Below are positions 1 through 12,300 of a stretch of 26,501 nucleotides of DNA, piece by piece. This stretch comes from Mnemiopsis leidyi. Taxonomy: Eukaryota > Ctenophora > Tentaculata > Lobata > Bolinopsidae. The position numbers were made by a program, and so were the translations under genes. The notes beneath the pieces are model-generated. The model saw only the letters and a program-made list of their open reading frames with translations. It had not been told where the DNA came from and searched no databases. Positions within the stretch are counted from its first letter, which is position 1, and each line of letters begins with the position of its first letter. Location: contig JH153945.1 in the NCBI GenBank assembly GCA_000226015.1, positions 95,791 through 122,291 of the forward strand, in the 5' to 3' direction.

Positions 1-98
<98 letters not shown>
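1..98. repeat. (TC)n(AC)n microsatellite
   Basis: There are about 41 TC units followed by about eight AC units, beginning at the window edge. Confidence 0.97.
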
Positions 99-99
<1 letters not shown>

Positions 100-3000
100 A
101 CCCTTTTCACTTCCACTACCAAATACTCAAATATCGTCATATGGTCACCCAATTGTTAATGTTAAGGAGATAACACGACACAGAAAAAGAAACTCCGTGG
201 CGAAATCTGAAATTCAATTAACCTTGCTAATTAAGACAACATTGGCTCACTGAATATTCAACAGGGCTTCCCACAAGCTGAGGGGCCACAAGGGGATGGG
301 GCATGCCGGCAAGGAATTAAATAGAAAGGAAGGAAGGACTATGAAGGAGGTGCTAAATTGCTGGAAAACTTCAAAGTCTGTAAAGAAAGACAGGATAGTG
401 GGCTCGGACTTAAACCAATTACTTATTCACAGATTTATTCATAGATTTAATAGCTGAACAAAAGATCCCGGATTGAAATCTGCATATCAATCAGAACACA
501 ATAAATCTTGTATTTTGTAACCTCACAAGGTTAGTGTCCGTAAACACAATTTCCTAACTACAAAGCTGGGCTGACTTTTCAAAACTTGAAATAAGGACAA
601 GTTTAGTTTGTTAGCAGTTCTCTTTATAGGACCACATTTCAGCGGGTACTCTGGCACTGTCTGCTGCCTAGCAGATACCCATCAGTCCGTGAAGGGTAAA
701 GTACTGTAAAGTATTGCTGAAAGTTTACTGTCAGTGGCACGAGCTCCACGTCCTAGAGATAAGAGAAGCTGGGGAACAAAAAGAAGCGCAACTGAAGCCA
801 GAATTTCGGTTATATTGGTGATTCCTAGAGGTATATGATAGCTGAAAACTTGAGGAGAGAGGGAAATGGAATTCGAAGGTAATTTTTACCGACAAATAAA
901 GTTTTTCACTTTAGTTATCTTCCTAGAACAAATAGTACGTTATTAATTGGCATAAGAATAATCTTTCAAAAACCCAAGACTTGGGTGTAATGTGTCCGCC
1001 CTTTTTGCCTGAGAACCTCAGTCTGTGTACAAGAAGAGACTAGGGAGGCCACGCAGCGCCGGTAACGCCTTGAGTCAGTTGTGAACATTCTACAACAAAA
1101 AGGAGTAATTTAAAAATAATAGACCGTTTTAAAGAACCGTTTTATTCTTGATGGATCGACGAAGATGAATAAAATCAACGACCTTAATTGGTATAAGACT
1201 ATGAAAATACTGGTGGCGAGCTTATAATAACAATTAGAGGTAAAATTATACGATTTACTTCAAGATGTATTGAAAGGATGTAGTAATGCACGATAAAAAA
1301 TGCGTTTCAACTTATCAAACAAAAAGGATTATCCATCTGATAAGGGACAAAACTATTGCAGAGCCTAAGCCTAGCTCGAATAATAAATTTTCAAGATGTT
1401 TAAATTTTTTTCAAGATTTCAAAAAATTTCCAATATGTTAGAACATTCTAACATTCTCAACGTTGAACTGGTAGAGGTTCGTAGATACCTGCAAAAATAT
1501 AGCAAATTTCCCCAAAAAGTGAAGATGTCTGCTTAATGCCCCACAAATGTCCATAAAAGCGAGCGTATAAAGGTCTATTTGCTATCAGTATCACTGCATA
1601 TCAAGTCTGATGCAGTGATGCAGCATATCCGGATATGTAGTGATGCAGAATTTGCATAAATGCGGATATGAGGTTCGTCTTAAGATGGATTCAGAAGGAC
1701 AAAGACCGGCGGGAAACCAGCGTGAGAACTGAACACATCATACACTGAGAGCACCAGAGTCAAGAGAGAGAGGGGAGTGAACTAGACAGTTCGGTACTTC
1801 CTCCTCCGCATACAGCGGGACTGGGGTATACAGACTGGGGGGCGCCAGGGACACCCGGACACTCCAGCCTAGCAGCGCCTAACGTGAAGTCGCCTGCCCC
1901 TTCTTCTGAAAACGTCTAGACCTTGTGGGCCCTAGGTTACACCAACATATTGCAAGTAACGAGAGGTTTGGTTTGAACATTGGCATAACGGAAAGTTTAG
2001 CAGACTCTAAGTCAACATTCAGGTTAACGGCAAATGTCATAACCCCAAACTTTCAACACATGGCCTGGCGTTTGATTACAAGTCTAATATTTTAGGTTCC
2101 ATTAGGGCCTCTACGTGCTGTTAGCGAAGACTTAATTGTCGCCGGAATCTATTTAAGAAAGATGAACTCAGGTCAGAACATGCTTAGTAACAAATATCTT
2201 TCGAACACACAAAACTTCATTAACAGTCAACACTTACTGAGATTAACTGTAAAACGAGAAGTAAAATTGAACAGAGTTTGATGAAGAATTACAAAAGAAA
2301 AGCTGGGCCCTTTGAGTAGAGGCGCTGGTGAGGCAGGGGTCTAATTGTTATAATGGAATTACTGGGCTCTATTTGCAGTGAAACAAGGAGGATTGATTAA
2401 AGGATAAAATGGCGATTCGGAGCGGGTACAATACAGCACTACAGCAGGTCCACAGTGAGGAGCTCAGTAGTTTGTTCTCCAGTTTCCCTCGCCAGCTGGT
2501 ACTTCAGAGTTCTACTCCTTTGTTCTGACCAAGCTCTTCCACTCAGGGGGGGGGGGGGGGTGGTAGAATGTACAACATCTGTACAACATGACATGAGGTG
2601 GCTAGTGGTCTGCGAAACTGTCTCCACATGATAAGATCCACTATCTCCCAGTACCGACTCTGAATTGAATAGGACTTTGAAAGTATGTAGCAATTACGAG
2701 ACGTAGTTTCCTCCACAGCTATAGTTACCATAGCAAGAACCTTTAGTTGCTATAGCAAGAACCTTTGGTCGCTATAGCTACAGGAAGCTCCATAGCTGTC
2801 TCTTTCTTTCCGGTAAGTCGAGGACAACCTGAGAGTTCCGGAGTGGTATTATAAAGTTGAACTACGGAAATTACGTCAACCCAACACATGGAGAACGAGA
2901 ACCAGGATGTGGTTTAGATCTGAAATTTAAAACAAGACAAATACGACTAGATGTAGTTGAAGTGAAATATGCTAGTGGAGACAGCGAAAGGCAAAGTCGG

Positions 3001-3329
3001 CGGAATAGTTTGATGCAGTGGACAGTGGTAGCACTGCTGTTCGGCTTGCCCGGATATAGGTGACAAATTCCGACTTCAAACAGTGCAACGCTGGGTCAAG
3101 ACGAAATGCTTCGCACTTTACCGCTGCTGAAAGTTTGGTTGACAAAGCAGAAAATAGGTTTTCACGAGCACCACCGTACTCTACACTTATCAATATCATG
3201 AATGTGTTGGCATTACCGTCAAAATCATTAAAAACTTGAAAAGTGTGTTTTACAAAATGTGGGTGTGGCAAAAAACTTGGTGTGACATAAACACAGATAC
3301 AGTGAAGTCTAAGGATAAGATACTGTTAT
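99..3329. other. No gene seen
   Basis: I found no ORF with a protein-like composition or splice sites. There is a run of about 14 G near 2547 and a small triplicated motif (gctatagcaagaacc) near 2715-2785. Confidence 0.5.
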
Positions 3330-3700
3330 ACTAATATATGACTCTGTGACACTATGTGACACTATGTGACACTGTGTGACACTATGTAACACTCTGTGAC
3401 ACTATGTAACACTATGTGACACTATGTAACACTATGTGACACTATATAACACTATGTAACACTATAGTGACACTATAGTGACACTACGTGACACTATGTG
3501 ACACTATGTGACACTATGTGACACTATGTAACACTATGTAACACTATGTAACACTATGTGACACTATGTGACACTATGTGACACTATGTGACACTACGTG
3601 ACACTATGTGACACTATGTGACACTATGTGACACTATGTGACACTATGTAACACTATGTGACACTACGTGACACTATGTGACACTATTTGACACTATGTG
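3330..3700. repeat. 10-bp satellite, unit acactatgtg
   Basis: About 36 copies with single-base variants (tgta, tagt, acgt). It is not next to any exon I can identify. Confidence 0.93.
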
Positions 3701-5188
3701 ATCTAAAAGTAAATGCTTCACTGTACTCGAACACTGAATACCCAAACAGACGCCAAGACAACTTTTCAGACCTGAGCTAGATTAGCAGGAGCTACGAAGG
3801 CAGGTAGTGAGGATCACTGAGGGATGACAAAGCGAGGAGCTAAGTACCACGCGGTTGAAAAGCCTCTTCGTAGTTTCCCTTTCTGTTGGTAGGACAACCA
3901 GAATTAGAGATACCTCTATTAAATTACCCATTAATTGTGTTTTATTGCTGGTTTAAAGCGGTCGAAGTGAAGACGTCAAGTGGAGTTTGAAACATACAAT
4001 AAAACCTACAGGCAAAAAGAAAACCGTATTTTAAGATTTGTCGACCTCAAACAAGCGTGAATACAACTGCTGAGTGACAAAACACAATTCTGGCAGGTTA
4101 CCTTATTAGGCATCTCAGACTGGACAGTTTCCTGAAAAAACTCAAGTTCAAAGACTACCATGCCGTGAAGTAGAGGGATTTCTTTATTAGTTTAATCAGA
4201 AATAGGACTGCAAGTGTGGTAACACACATCTTGTATCAATAAAAATAAAGCTTCTACACGTTGACTTCCTTGGATCTAATGCTTTGGGACAAAATTGACA
4301 AATCGAGATGTGAAATAAATGTACAAAAAGGTGGGATATAGCATGACATACATCACAAGAGCACGATTTTTAGAAACTCGAGCAAAAATATTTAATGATA
4401 CAAGTATATCATGAATATCATATTTCTGCTTTCAGTTTTTCAGCCTGCGAACGTACAAAGGTAACTAATTTCCTTATGGTTTTAAAAATTTCCTTTCTCG
4501 AGTTGTAAGGCGATACCTCGATAGTAATAGTACTTGGACTTTTAAACCGGGTGCCCTTGATGATAAGAGGCATCATCAGCATTCCCTTCAGCATAGAAAT
4601 GCGTCTAAGTACGTTCTTAACATACCGAATTTTGGGTCAATACTCAATAGTTCTATAGTTAGCCTGATTATTCGAAATATTGATTCAAATTGGGAGTAGG
4701 CCAGATGTATTTATAATAATGTAGCAAAGAAATTAAATTTCTTACACATAGCCCAAAGAGCGCTTGATTTTGATTCTAAATTCTTCAAGATGATTAAGCA
4801 ATGACAGACATGATCAATTTTGCTGTATCAAACGAGCTTGTTGCACTGTATTCCGACATGTGAATATCATGAAAAGGATTCAACGTTCGGCGGTTTTTTA
4901 CAAGGTCAGGTTTTCACGGAACGTACATCAAAAATATATTCCAGTTGTTTAATTGGAAAATGATTTTGATAAGAAAACTTAGAGACATTCCTTTTCTGAA
5001 ACCGTCCCCCATTAATTTCAGTGTTCGATTCCGAGCACTCAGCAGATAATACATATTGCGAAATGTTCAAAAATAATCAGATCAGCTGCCGAAAGTTTAA
5101 AACGCAAAGACCTGTGTCTCCATGGTGACGCTATAGTGACCAAGATCACCGAGTAGCTCCGTGTTGATATCCACGTAACGACGCAGCG
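3701..5188. other. No gene seen
   Basis: AT-rich sequence without a supported ORF, RNA gene or repeat. Confidence 0.5.
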
Positions 5189-5361
5189 CACTTGAGTAAC
5201 CACGACAACCTTGTAACACACTTGAGTAACACACTTGAGTAACCACGACAACCGTGTAACACACTTGAGTAACACACTTGAGTAACCACGACAACCGTGT
5301 AACACACTTGAGTAACACACTTGAGTAACCACGACAACCTTGTAACACACTTAAGTAACCA
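5189..5361. repeat. 43-bp minisatellite
   Basis: About four units carry two copies each of cacttgagtaac and one of cacgacaacc. On the minus strand they are open in several frames, so long ORFs here are an effect of the repeat. The minus-strand sequence just beyond (5200-5110) could encode RRYVDINTELLGDLGHYS, but no convincing acceptor or phase ties it to the RGS22-like gene. Confidence 0.88.
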
Positions 5362-6237
5362 CAAGAAAAACCGTGTTACAACAGGCTGCGGTGGGCTGGG
5401 CAGGCGCTAACGTAGGATACACGGTGTAATACTTACCACTGTTCCTTGCAGTTAGAGACCATTTTGCTGCACAACATCGCTTATATCCAATCACATGGCT
5501 ATGCACTGAGTGTAGTTGGTTAATCACGGATCGCTATGGATCGAAGAATGGATTATTTTATATGATCTTTCAATGAAATAAAATGCAAATCTTTTAAAGA
5601 GTTTGAAATTTATAGGCACAAATTCATGCATGCCGTGCTACTGACTAACGGCTGTGAGCGAAAATTGAACTGCAGGAAGAATACAATGAGATGTCGAAGG
5701 TTGCTGATAAAAATCGACTTAAATGATAATCCTTATCAGATCAATTCGATTCTAAACAAGCTGATAAGAATTTATTTACACGCTATTCACACAATTATAG
5801 AAAATTACACACAATATAACTTAACAGATACCAAATCCAAATGACACATATTATCTCGACCCTGGAAACCGCTTGCATCAAGAATTATAACAAAAAGCGT
5901 TTGTTTAAAACAGTTTAAAGAACTATGAACTTTGAACATGCATTTTATTTTTGCGGACTCAACACCTGAAAACATTTTTCGCATTTCAACACATTTTAAC
6001 AATCAAGCTCAAATTGAGCATTCTTCCCACAATTCACTGACTTTCCATGTTCTGTAATTGTAAAACTAACAAAGAACCGTCAAAACACATGGTGTTTGGT
6101 AGAATGTTCTGGATAAGGTAGCATTTCAATCCAGTATCCACTGCTTGGTACGGCACTTTCCAGCGAACATGGTTACTATGCGCCCTATAAGTACTGGTCA
6201 CGTGACGAAATCTTGTCACCATGGTTACCGGGTGTAC
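5362..6237. other. Downstream region of the RGS22-like gene; no other gene seen
   Basis: It probably holds the 3' untranslated region (minus strand) of exon 17, with AATAAA at 5949-5944 on that strand. Nothing else is supported. Confidence 0.4.
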
Positions 6238-6327
6238 TTAACGAGCACGCACCTTGGAGGGATCAGGTCGACCAGGCGGCATTCCATCTTCGCTGTTCGC
6301 TGCAGAGATCATGTCTTCGTCCACATG
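6238..6327 (-). CDS. RGS22: RGS22-like terminal exon 17
   Basis: The acceptor is ttccgtttcag. It encodes HVDEDMISAANSEDGMPPGR, eight more residues (PDPSKVRA), Arg and TAA. An internal AAG|gtgcgt could act as a donor to further exons, so the 3' end is not certain. Confidence 0.6.
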   Translation of the reverse strand, partial: HVDEDMISAANSEDGMPPGRPDPSKVRAR

Positions 6328-9300
6328 CTGAAACGGAATAAATCCATGAAAATCAATAAACTTTAATAAACAAAAACGTGTAAAACACGCTAAGTAAATC
6401 AAATCTAAGTGACTCCATGTATAAACAAACCCTAGTCCACGTGACGCCAAGTTTAGCAAGTATATATAGCCAAGTTTAGCAAATCTAAGTGACTCCATGT
6501 ATAAACAAACCTTAGTCCACGTGACGCCAAGTTTAGCAAATCTAAGTGACTCCATGTATAAACAAACCTTAGTCCACGTGACGCCAACTTTAGCAAATCT
6601 AAGTGACTCCATGTATAAACAAACCTTAGTCCACGTGACGCCAAGTTTAGCAAATCTAAGTGACTCCATGTATTAACAAACCTTAGTCCACGTGACGCCG
6701 TGCTCCAACGTGAAAGTGAAGTGCTCCTTGTGAGATATAATGTGTTTAGGCTTGTTAGCTGACGCTGCAGTGGGAAGAGGGAATACGAGTACGGTATCAC
6801 TGCTGGGCGACCCAACCCACTTTCTGTTTACTGAAAAAAGGTGTCGTGTTAATAACTTAATGGGGTGTTAAGTACGTAAACATCACAATAATTCAGGTCT
6901 GTAATAAGAGTAGTCGGGGGAGTCAGCTGTGTTAAGTCAATAATATAATTAGGAGATTATAGGGAGTGTAAATTGGAATAAATAGAAAAAAGCAAGAAAA
7001 ATAAAATCAAAAAATAAAGAAGACTAATTATTATTGAAGAAAATAAAAAAGAACTAAACTAATGAAGACTAATAAAAAGAAAAACAAAAACGAAGAACTA
7101 AAAAAAGGAGAACTAAAGAAGAAAAACATAAACAAAGAACTAAAGAATAAAATCGAAAACAAGAACTAAAGAATAAAACAAAACAAAGAACTAAAGAAGA
7201 AAAAACAAAGAACTAAAGAAGAAAAACAAAACAAAGACCTAAAGAAGAAAAACAAAAACAAAGAACTAAAGAATAAAAACAAAAACAAAGAACTAAAGAA
7301 GAAAAACAAAAACAAAGAACTAAAGGTCTAAAGAAGAAAAACAAAAACCAAGAACTCAAGAAGAAAAACAAAAACAAGGAACTAAAGAAGACTAATTATA
7401 AAAAAGACAAATTACTCCTCCGGTATTAGTACCCCGCTTACCTGTGTGGCATTGCGGCTGTTTGATAGTTTTCTGGATTGGCACGTTGATCTGTGGGCAC
7501 ACTTTACACTGGCTCAGCCTTGCGGACTTGCTGTCTTGTTGGTTAGCGAATCTGGGGGAGAGACCTGTGTCAGGGGCACGATGCTGAAACCTACACCATA
7601 TAGCAACCCTCACCATAGCAACCCTCATCAAAGCAACCCTCACCATAGCAACCATCACCATAGCAACCCTCACCATAGCAACCATCACCATAGCAACCAT
7701 CACCATAGCAACCTCACCATAGCAACCCTCGCCATAGCAACCCTCACCATAGCAACCATCACCATAGCAACACTCACAATAGCAACCCTCACAATAGCAA
7801 CCCTCACAATAGCAACCCTCACAATAGCAACCCTCACCATAGCAACCCTCACCATAGCAACCATCACCATAGCAATCCTCACCATAGCAACCCGCACCAT
7901 AGCAGCCCTCACCATAGTAACCCTCACCATAGCAACCGTCACCATAGCAACCCTCACCATAGCAACCCTCACCATAGCAACCCTCACCATAGCAACCCTC
8001 ACCATAGCAACCCTCACCCTAGTAACCTACACCATCTTGTTGGTTAGCAAATCTGGGGACACAACTCGATGAGAGGCACAATGTTGAGTGTAACATCACA
8101 CTTAACGTATTCTGATAAAGAAAGGTATTTTCAGGAAGGGGCCACAAATATCAACCAATGCAAATCAAGAAAACAGTGCTTTTAAGCCTCTCCTTGTTCA
8201 GAATTTGTGACTCTTTCCCAGAAATACCTTTTTCTATTGTGTTGTAAAAGTGAAACGTGACACAGTTGATAAGGGGACTTATCGGGGCAGAAGGAGCGCT
8301 GAAAGGACATGGATGTGATGTTATCAACTCCGATCAACCAACTGATTTTTAATACAGCGTAATTCTATAACAGGCGGAGCGAACCGAATCATTCACGTTT
8401 ACGTAAACTTTGATAAATTGGAACAAATTCGAGATTCGAGGTAGAAACACTCTTATCAGGAGGTGAGTGCTGATTAACACGACAAATTATAGACAGTAGC
8501 AACCACCTCCTAGACAAAGTATTTAACAATCGGGTACGGGCCGTTAACAAATAGAAATTCTACAAGTTTTAATGCTGCTTATTGTGATGCTTAACATAGT
8601 TCATGCAAGACTGTAGGGCGGCTAATTAGAGATGATTCTGAAATTACAATGCGGCTCTAGAAATTGACCGGCCAACGAAATTAAAAAGGATTAAGTTGGT
8701 GGAGGGGGTTGCAAAAAAGGCGAAGTTTCTTGTGGCTATCATTTGTGTTCTTGGAAACTGCGGTTTAAAAAACATACCAAAGGCAGATTAAAATTGTTTT
8801 TCGATCACGAAAGCCCAACTATTGACGAAATCTTTTCATCATTCTTTATGCAAACAAATAACAGACCCTGGATAAAAAAGGTAAAAAGAGTAACATCTGT
8901 AACATCTCTAAGACTAACCCTGCATAGAAAGGAACCAGCTCTTTAAGAACCATCTTCTGGGCCTCGTCGTAGTGACTCATGTCCTTGTCGAGGTGGCCGC
9001 CAGGAGTGGACAATCTGTTGGAGATTTTCTGTCCGATGTCCACTGTCAGATCGACCTGCAGTTGCTGCGAACTTAACGTCAACGTTCAGATTTTAAATAT
9101 AGATTTTTACTTAATGTCAATGTTTATTGGACTATAATTGTCGGAACTTGTCCGCCGCGAATCCGATCCGATCCGATCCGCCTAAGTTTCCGCTAAAAGA
9201 TACGCCCAGACTCTGGCATTCTGGCAAATCCAATTGTATCCGCCGAATAATCCGCCAGAGTCCGATCGGATCCGCATTCCGCAGCAGACATGTTTCGCTG

Positions 9301-12300
9301 GTTAGGGTAGCTTATAGCTTTTTACACATACTTCAACACTGACCTTAAGCTCGCAGCAACTAAATATAAGCTATATATATACATGCCTATATTAAGTTGC
9401 TGCGAGCTTAAGTTCAGTGTTGAAGTATGTGAAACAAACATGTTCCTAGTCCCAACTCCTAGTACTCATAACCACAGTTTAAAACGTTAAACTTGTAAAT
9501 TTGATTATGTATGTTCGACTAAACGTCAAAAGACACAAAATTTATCGTCAAATAAAACGATTTAAAGATTGTGCACCTGTTTGCGCTGTGCCCACGGAAG
9601 TTTCTTCTGTTTCTCAGCTGTGCTGGTGATGTCGATCTTACTCTGGACAGGACTCTCTGGATTGCTGGAATGTCCTTTCGACACCATTGAGGGGGTCGGG
9701 GACACAGCCGGAGATAGATTAGCTGGCTGTATTAGTGAAATGTTACTTGTTACCATGGTTACTGTTTTAGCGGTATGTTACTTGTTATTGTGGTTACTCT
9801 TTTAGTGGGATGTTACTTGTTACCGTGGTTACTGTTTTAGCGGTATGTTACTTGTTACCATGGTTACTGTTTTAGTGGGATGTTACTTGTTATTGTGGTT
9901 ACTCTTTGAGTGAGATGTTACTTGTTACCATGGTTTCTGTTTGAGTGGGATGTTACTTGTTACCGTGGTTACTGTTAGAGTGAATGTTACTTGTTACCGT
10001 GGTTAAATTTTCAGTGGGATGTTACTTGTTACCGTGGTTACTGTTAGAGTGGGACGTTACTTGTTACCGTGGTAACTATTTAAATGGAATGTTACTTGTT
10101 AACATGGTTACTGTTTTAGTGGGACGTTACCTGTTACCGTGGTAACTATTTAAATGGAATGTTGATAGTTAGAAATTGAAAAATTAACTGTATTATTGTT
10201 AGTTTGTATCCAGTGGTTTGACAATACAAAATACTAATCGTACGACCACTCGAAATTTTTGACATCCGTGTTTAACTCCATCCTCAAAAAACCGTGCATT
10301 AAGTAGCTAAGTAGGTAGTCAGAGATTGCAGAAAAATTCAGAAATCACGTCACAATATCGACTCGAGCCAACAAAAAATTTGTGTGCTATATCGTAACAC
10401 TGTTAAGATAACAATTCAGAGTAAAATTTCACGAGCCAAAAATCGGACCTTTTCCGGAGGAGGTTCGGTGGGAATCTGGGGATCCAGATAACAGTCGATG
10501 ATTGCCTCCAACTTCCGGTAGATGAAATCAGGGTCGGTATCGGTGTGATGCATGTCCTTGTATCTCTGCACCTAGGACAATAACCACATTTCAAGAATTA
10601 TGTGAGCACTCTGAGCTTGGATCGAGCGTACAGTATAGCTTATCGATGTTAAGAATTGAAATTTATTGCAGTTCAATATGCCCAGGAACCACAGCAGCAT
10701 ATATGTAGACCCCCTCATTAACCAGTAACAACACCCCCAACCAACCTCCACCCCCTAACCAACTCTCCACCCCTAACCAACCTCCACCCCNNNNNNNNNN
10801 TCCCCCTAAACCAACCACCCCCAACCCAACCTCCACCCCCCTAACCCAACCACCCCCAACCCAACCCTCCCATCCCCCCTAACCAACCTCCACTCCCCCT
10901 GACCAACCTTCACCCCCTAACCAACCTCCAGCCCCCTAACCAACCTCCACCCAGAAGTGAAGGTCGTTAATGATGAGCGGGTAACCATCGTCAGGGCCAT
11001 GCTCAGCCAGATATTTTTCGAAAAGAAGCAGTTCTTCCGGCCATGTGCCCGTAACGCTCATCAGCAAGTTCAGGAGACGGTGGTAGAGCTCTTTTGTGGG
11101 GGTCGCTCGTCCCGGCACCTGGGGTAACGAGGTGATTGTTTGTTTGTTATTTTTTTTGTTTGTAGGATAACTGGAATAAAATAGGATAACTGGAATACTT
11201 GACTACTTTTTTACGATCGACAATCTTCGACAATCAAAACCACTTCGGACTTCCCATACTCGAATCCCCGATCTTTAAACCTACTGGGGATGAAAGACAT
11301 CTTGTCACGTGACATACTCTTTGTTCGACTAACTAAAAGTTCAGTACACTTATATATTTCATTAGTTTCAGACCATGCTGCATGCATGACAAAATCTCCA
11401 GGAGACAAGAAAAGCTGGCACACCTTAAGATGCGCGTCTCAAGAAACAGTACGTGCGCGCCAATATTAACGGTACGTGGGCGCAAAATTTACATCTTACT
11501 GGGCGCTTGATCAGTAAACTTTTATCAACAATTCTCGGTATGGCGATCGCGTGTGCCGATATAGTATGGTTGTCCGTGAAACCTTCCTAAGGGGAGGTCC
11601 ATGTGTTTGTCGGTGAATACCATGTCTAGTATTGTCAAAACGAAGTTTCCTGTAGTTGTCCAGCAGGAAAGATCTGGAACTGGAACAATATCACAAGACT
11701 GGCATGTTCTTGCGCTCCTTGTCAAGAAGACACCTACAAATCTGAAGATATGGAGTCTTGTTGGACCTGTCCTGAGGGTTCTAATATAAAAGCCACGTGA
11801 ATTGAATTTTGCACGATTTATGGTCGGCTGGGTGGTGCAGTGGTTTCATTTACGCCTCCCATGCGGCAGAGTCGGTCAGTCACCAAACTAGGTGTCTGGT
11901 GCAGATTCGGCCGGAAATTCACACTCCCTGGCTCGTAAGATTAACCCCCCTAGAGTTAGTTTAGTGCCTTGGTACGGAGTTGCTCAGGATTACAGAAAAG
12001 GATATGAGCACCTCAGGCTGTCCCGTCTAATATATATAAGGGAGTGACCTAAATTTGCATCTTTTTGCATTGCACGAACGCACGATAAATGGAATTTCAA
12101 ATCATTGATACTATCGTATTCGAAAAGGTGGCATTTAGAGCCACAGAGAGATAACGGACAATGTGACAGATAGTTTCATTACTAAAACGGTCAGATAGTT
12201 ATTAGTTACAGATTTCACAGACTGTGTCGCGCTAGGTGGTGCTTGGGTTTGTTTTTTAAAACTAGAATCTTAATAGTAGCAGCCCTGTCAAAAGTTTATG

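Noticed and set aside
3465-3495. Match to a phage SP6-type promoter core (gtgacactatag)
   Set aside because: It arises by chance from variants of the 10-bp satellite.
5039-5364. Overlapping minus-strand frames over the 43-bp array
   Set aside because: Repeat-driven. The non-repeat end looks slightly protein-like but has no supported acceptor or phase.
6238-6669. 143-codon minus-strand frame with a 19-residue repeat
   Set aside because: It is a by-product of the 57-bp minisatellite. Only the first and last parts belong to exons 16 and 17, joined by splicing.
7446-8072. Open frames of 104 to 208 codons on both strands
   Set aside because: They are created by a 15-bp repeat without stops. The translated repeats (NPHHS, TIATL, VAMVR) have no protein character, and exon 15 uses a different frame.
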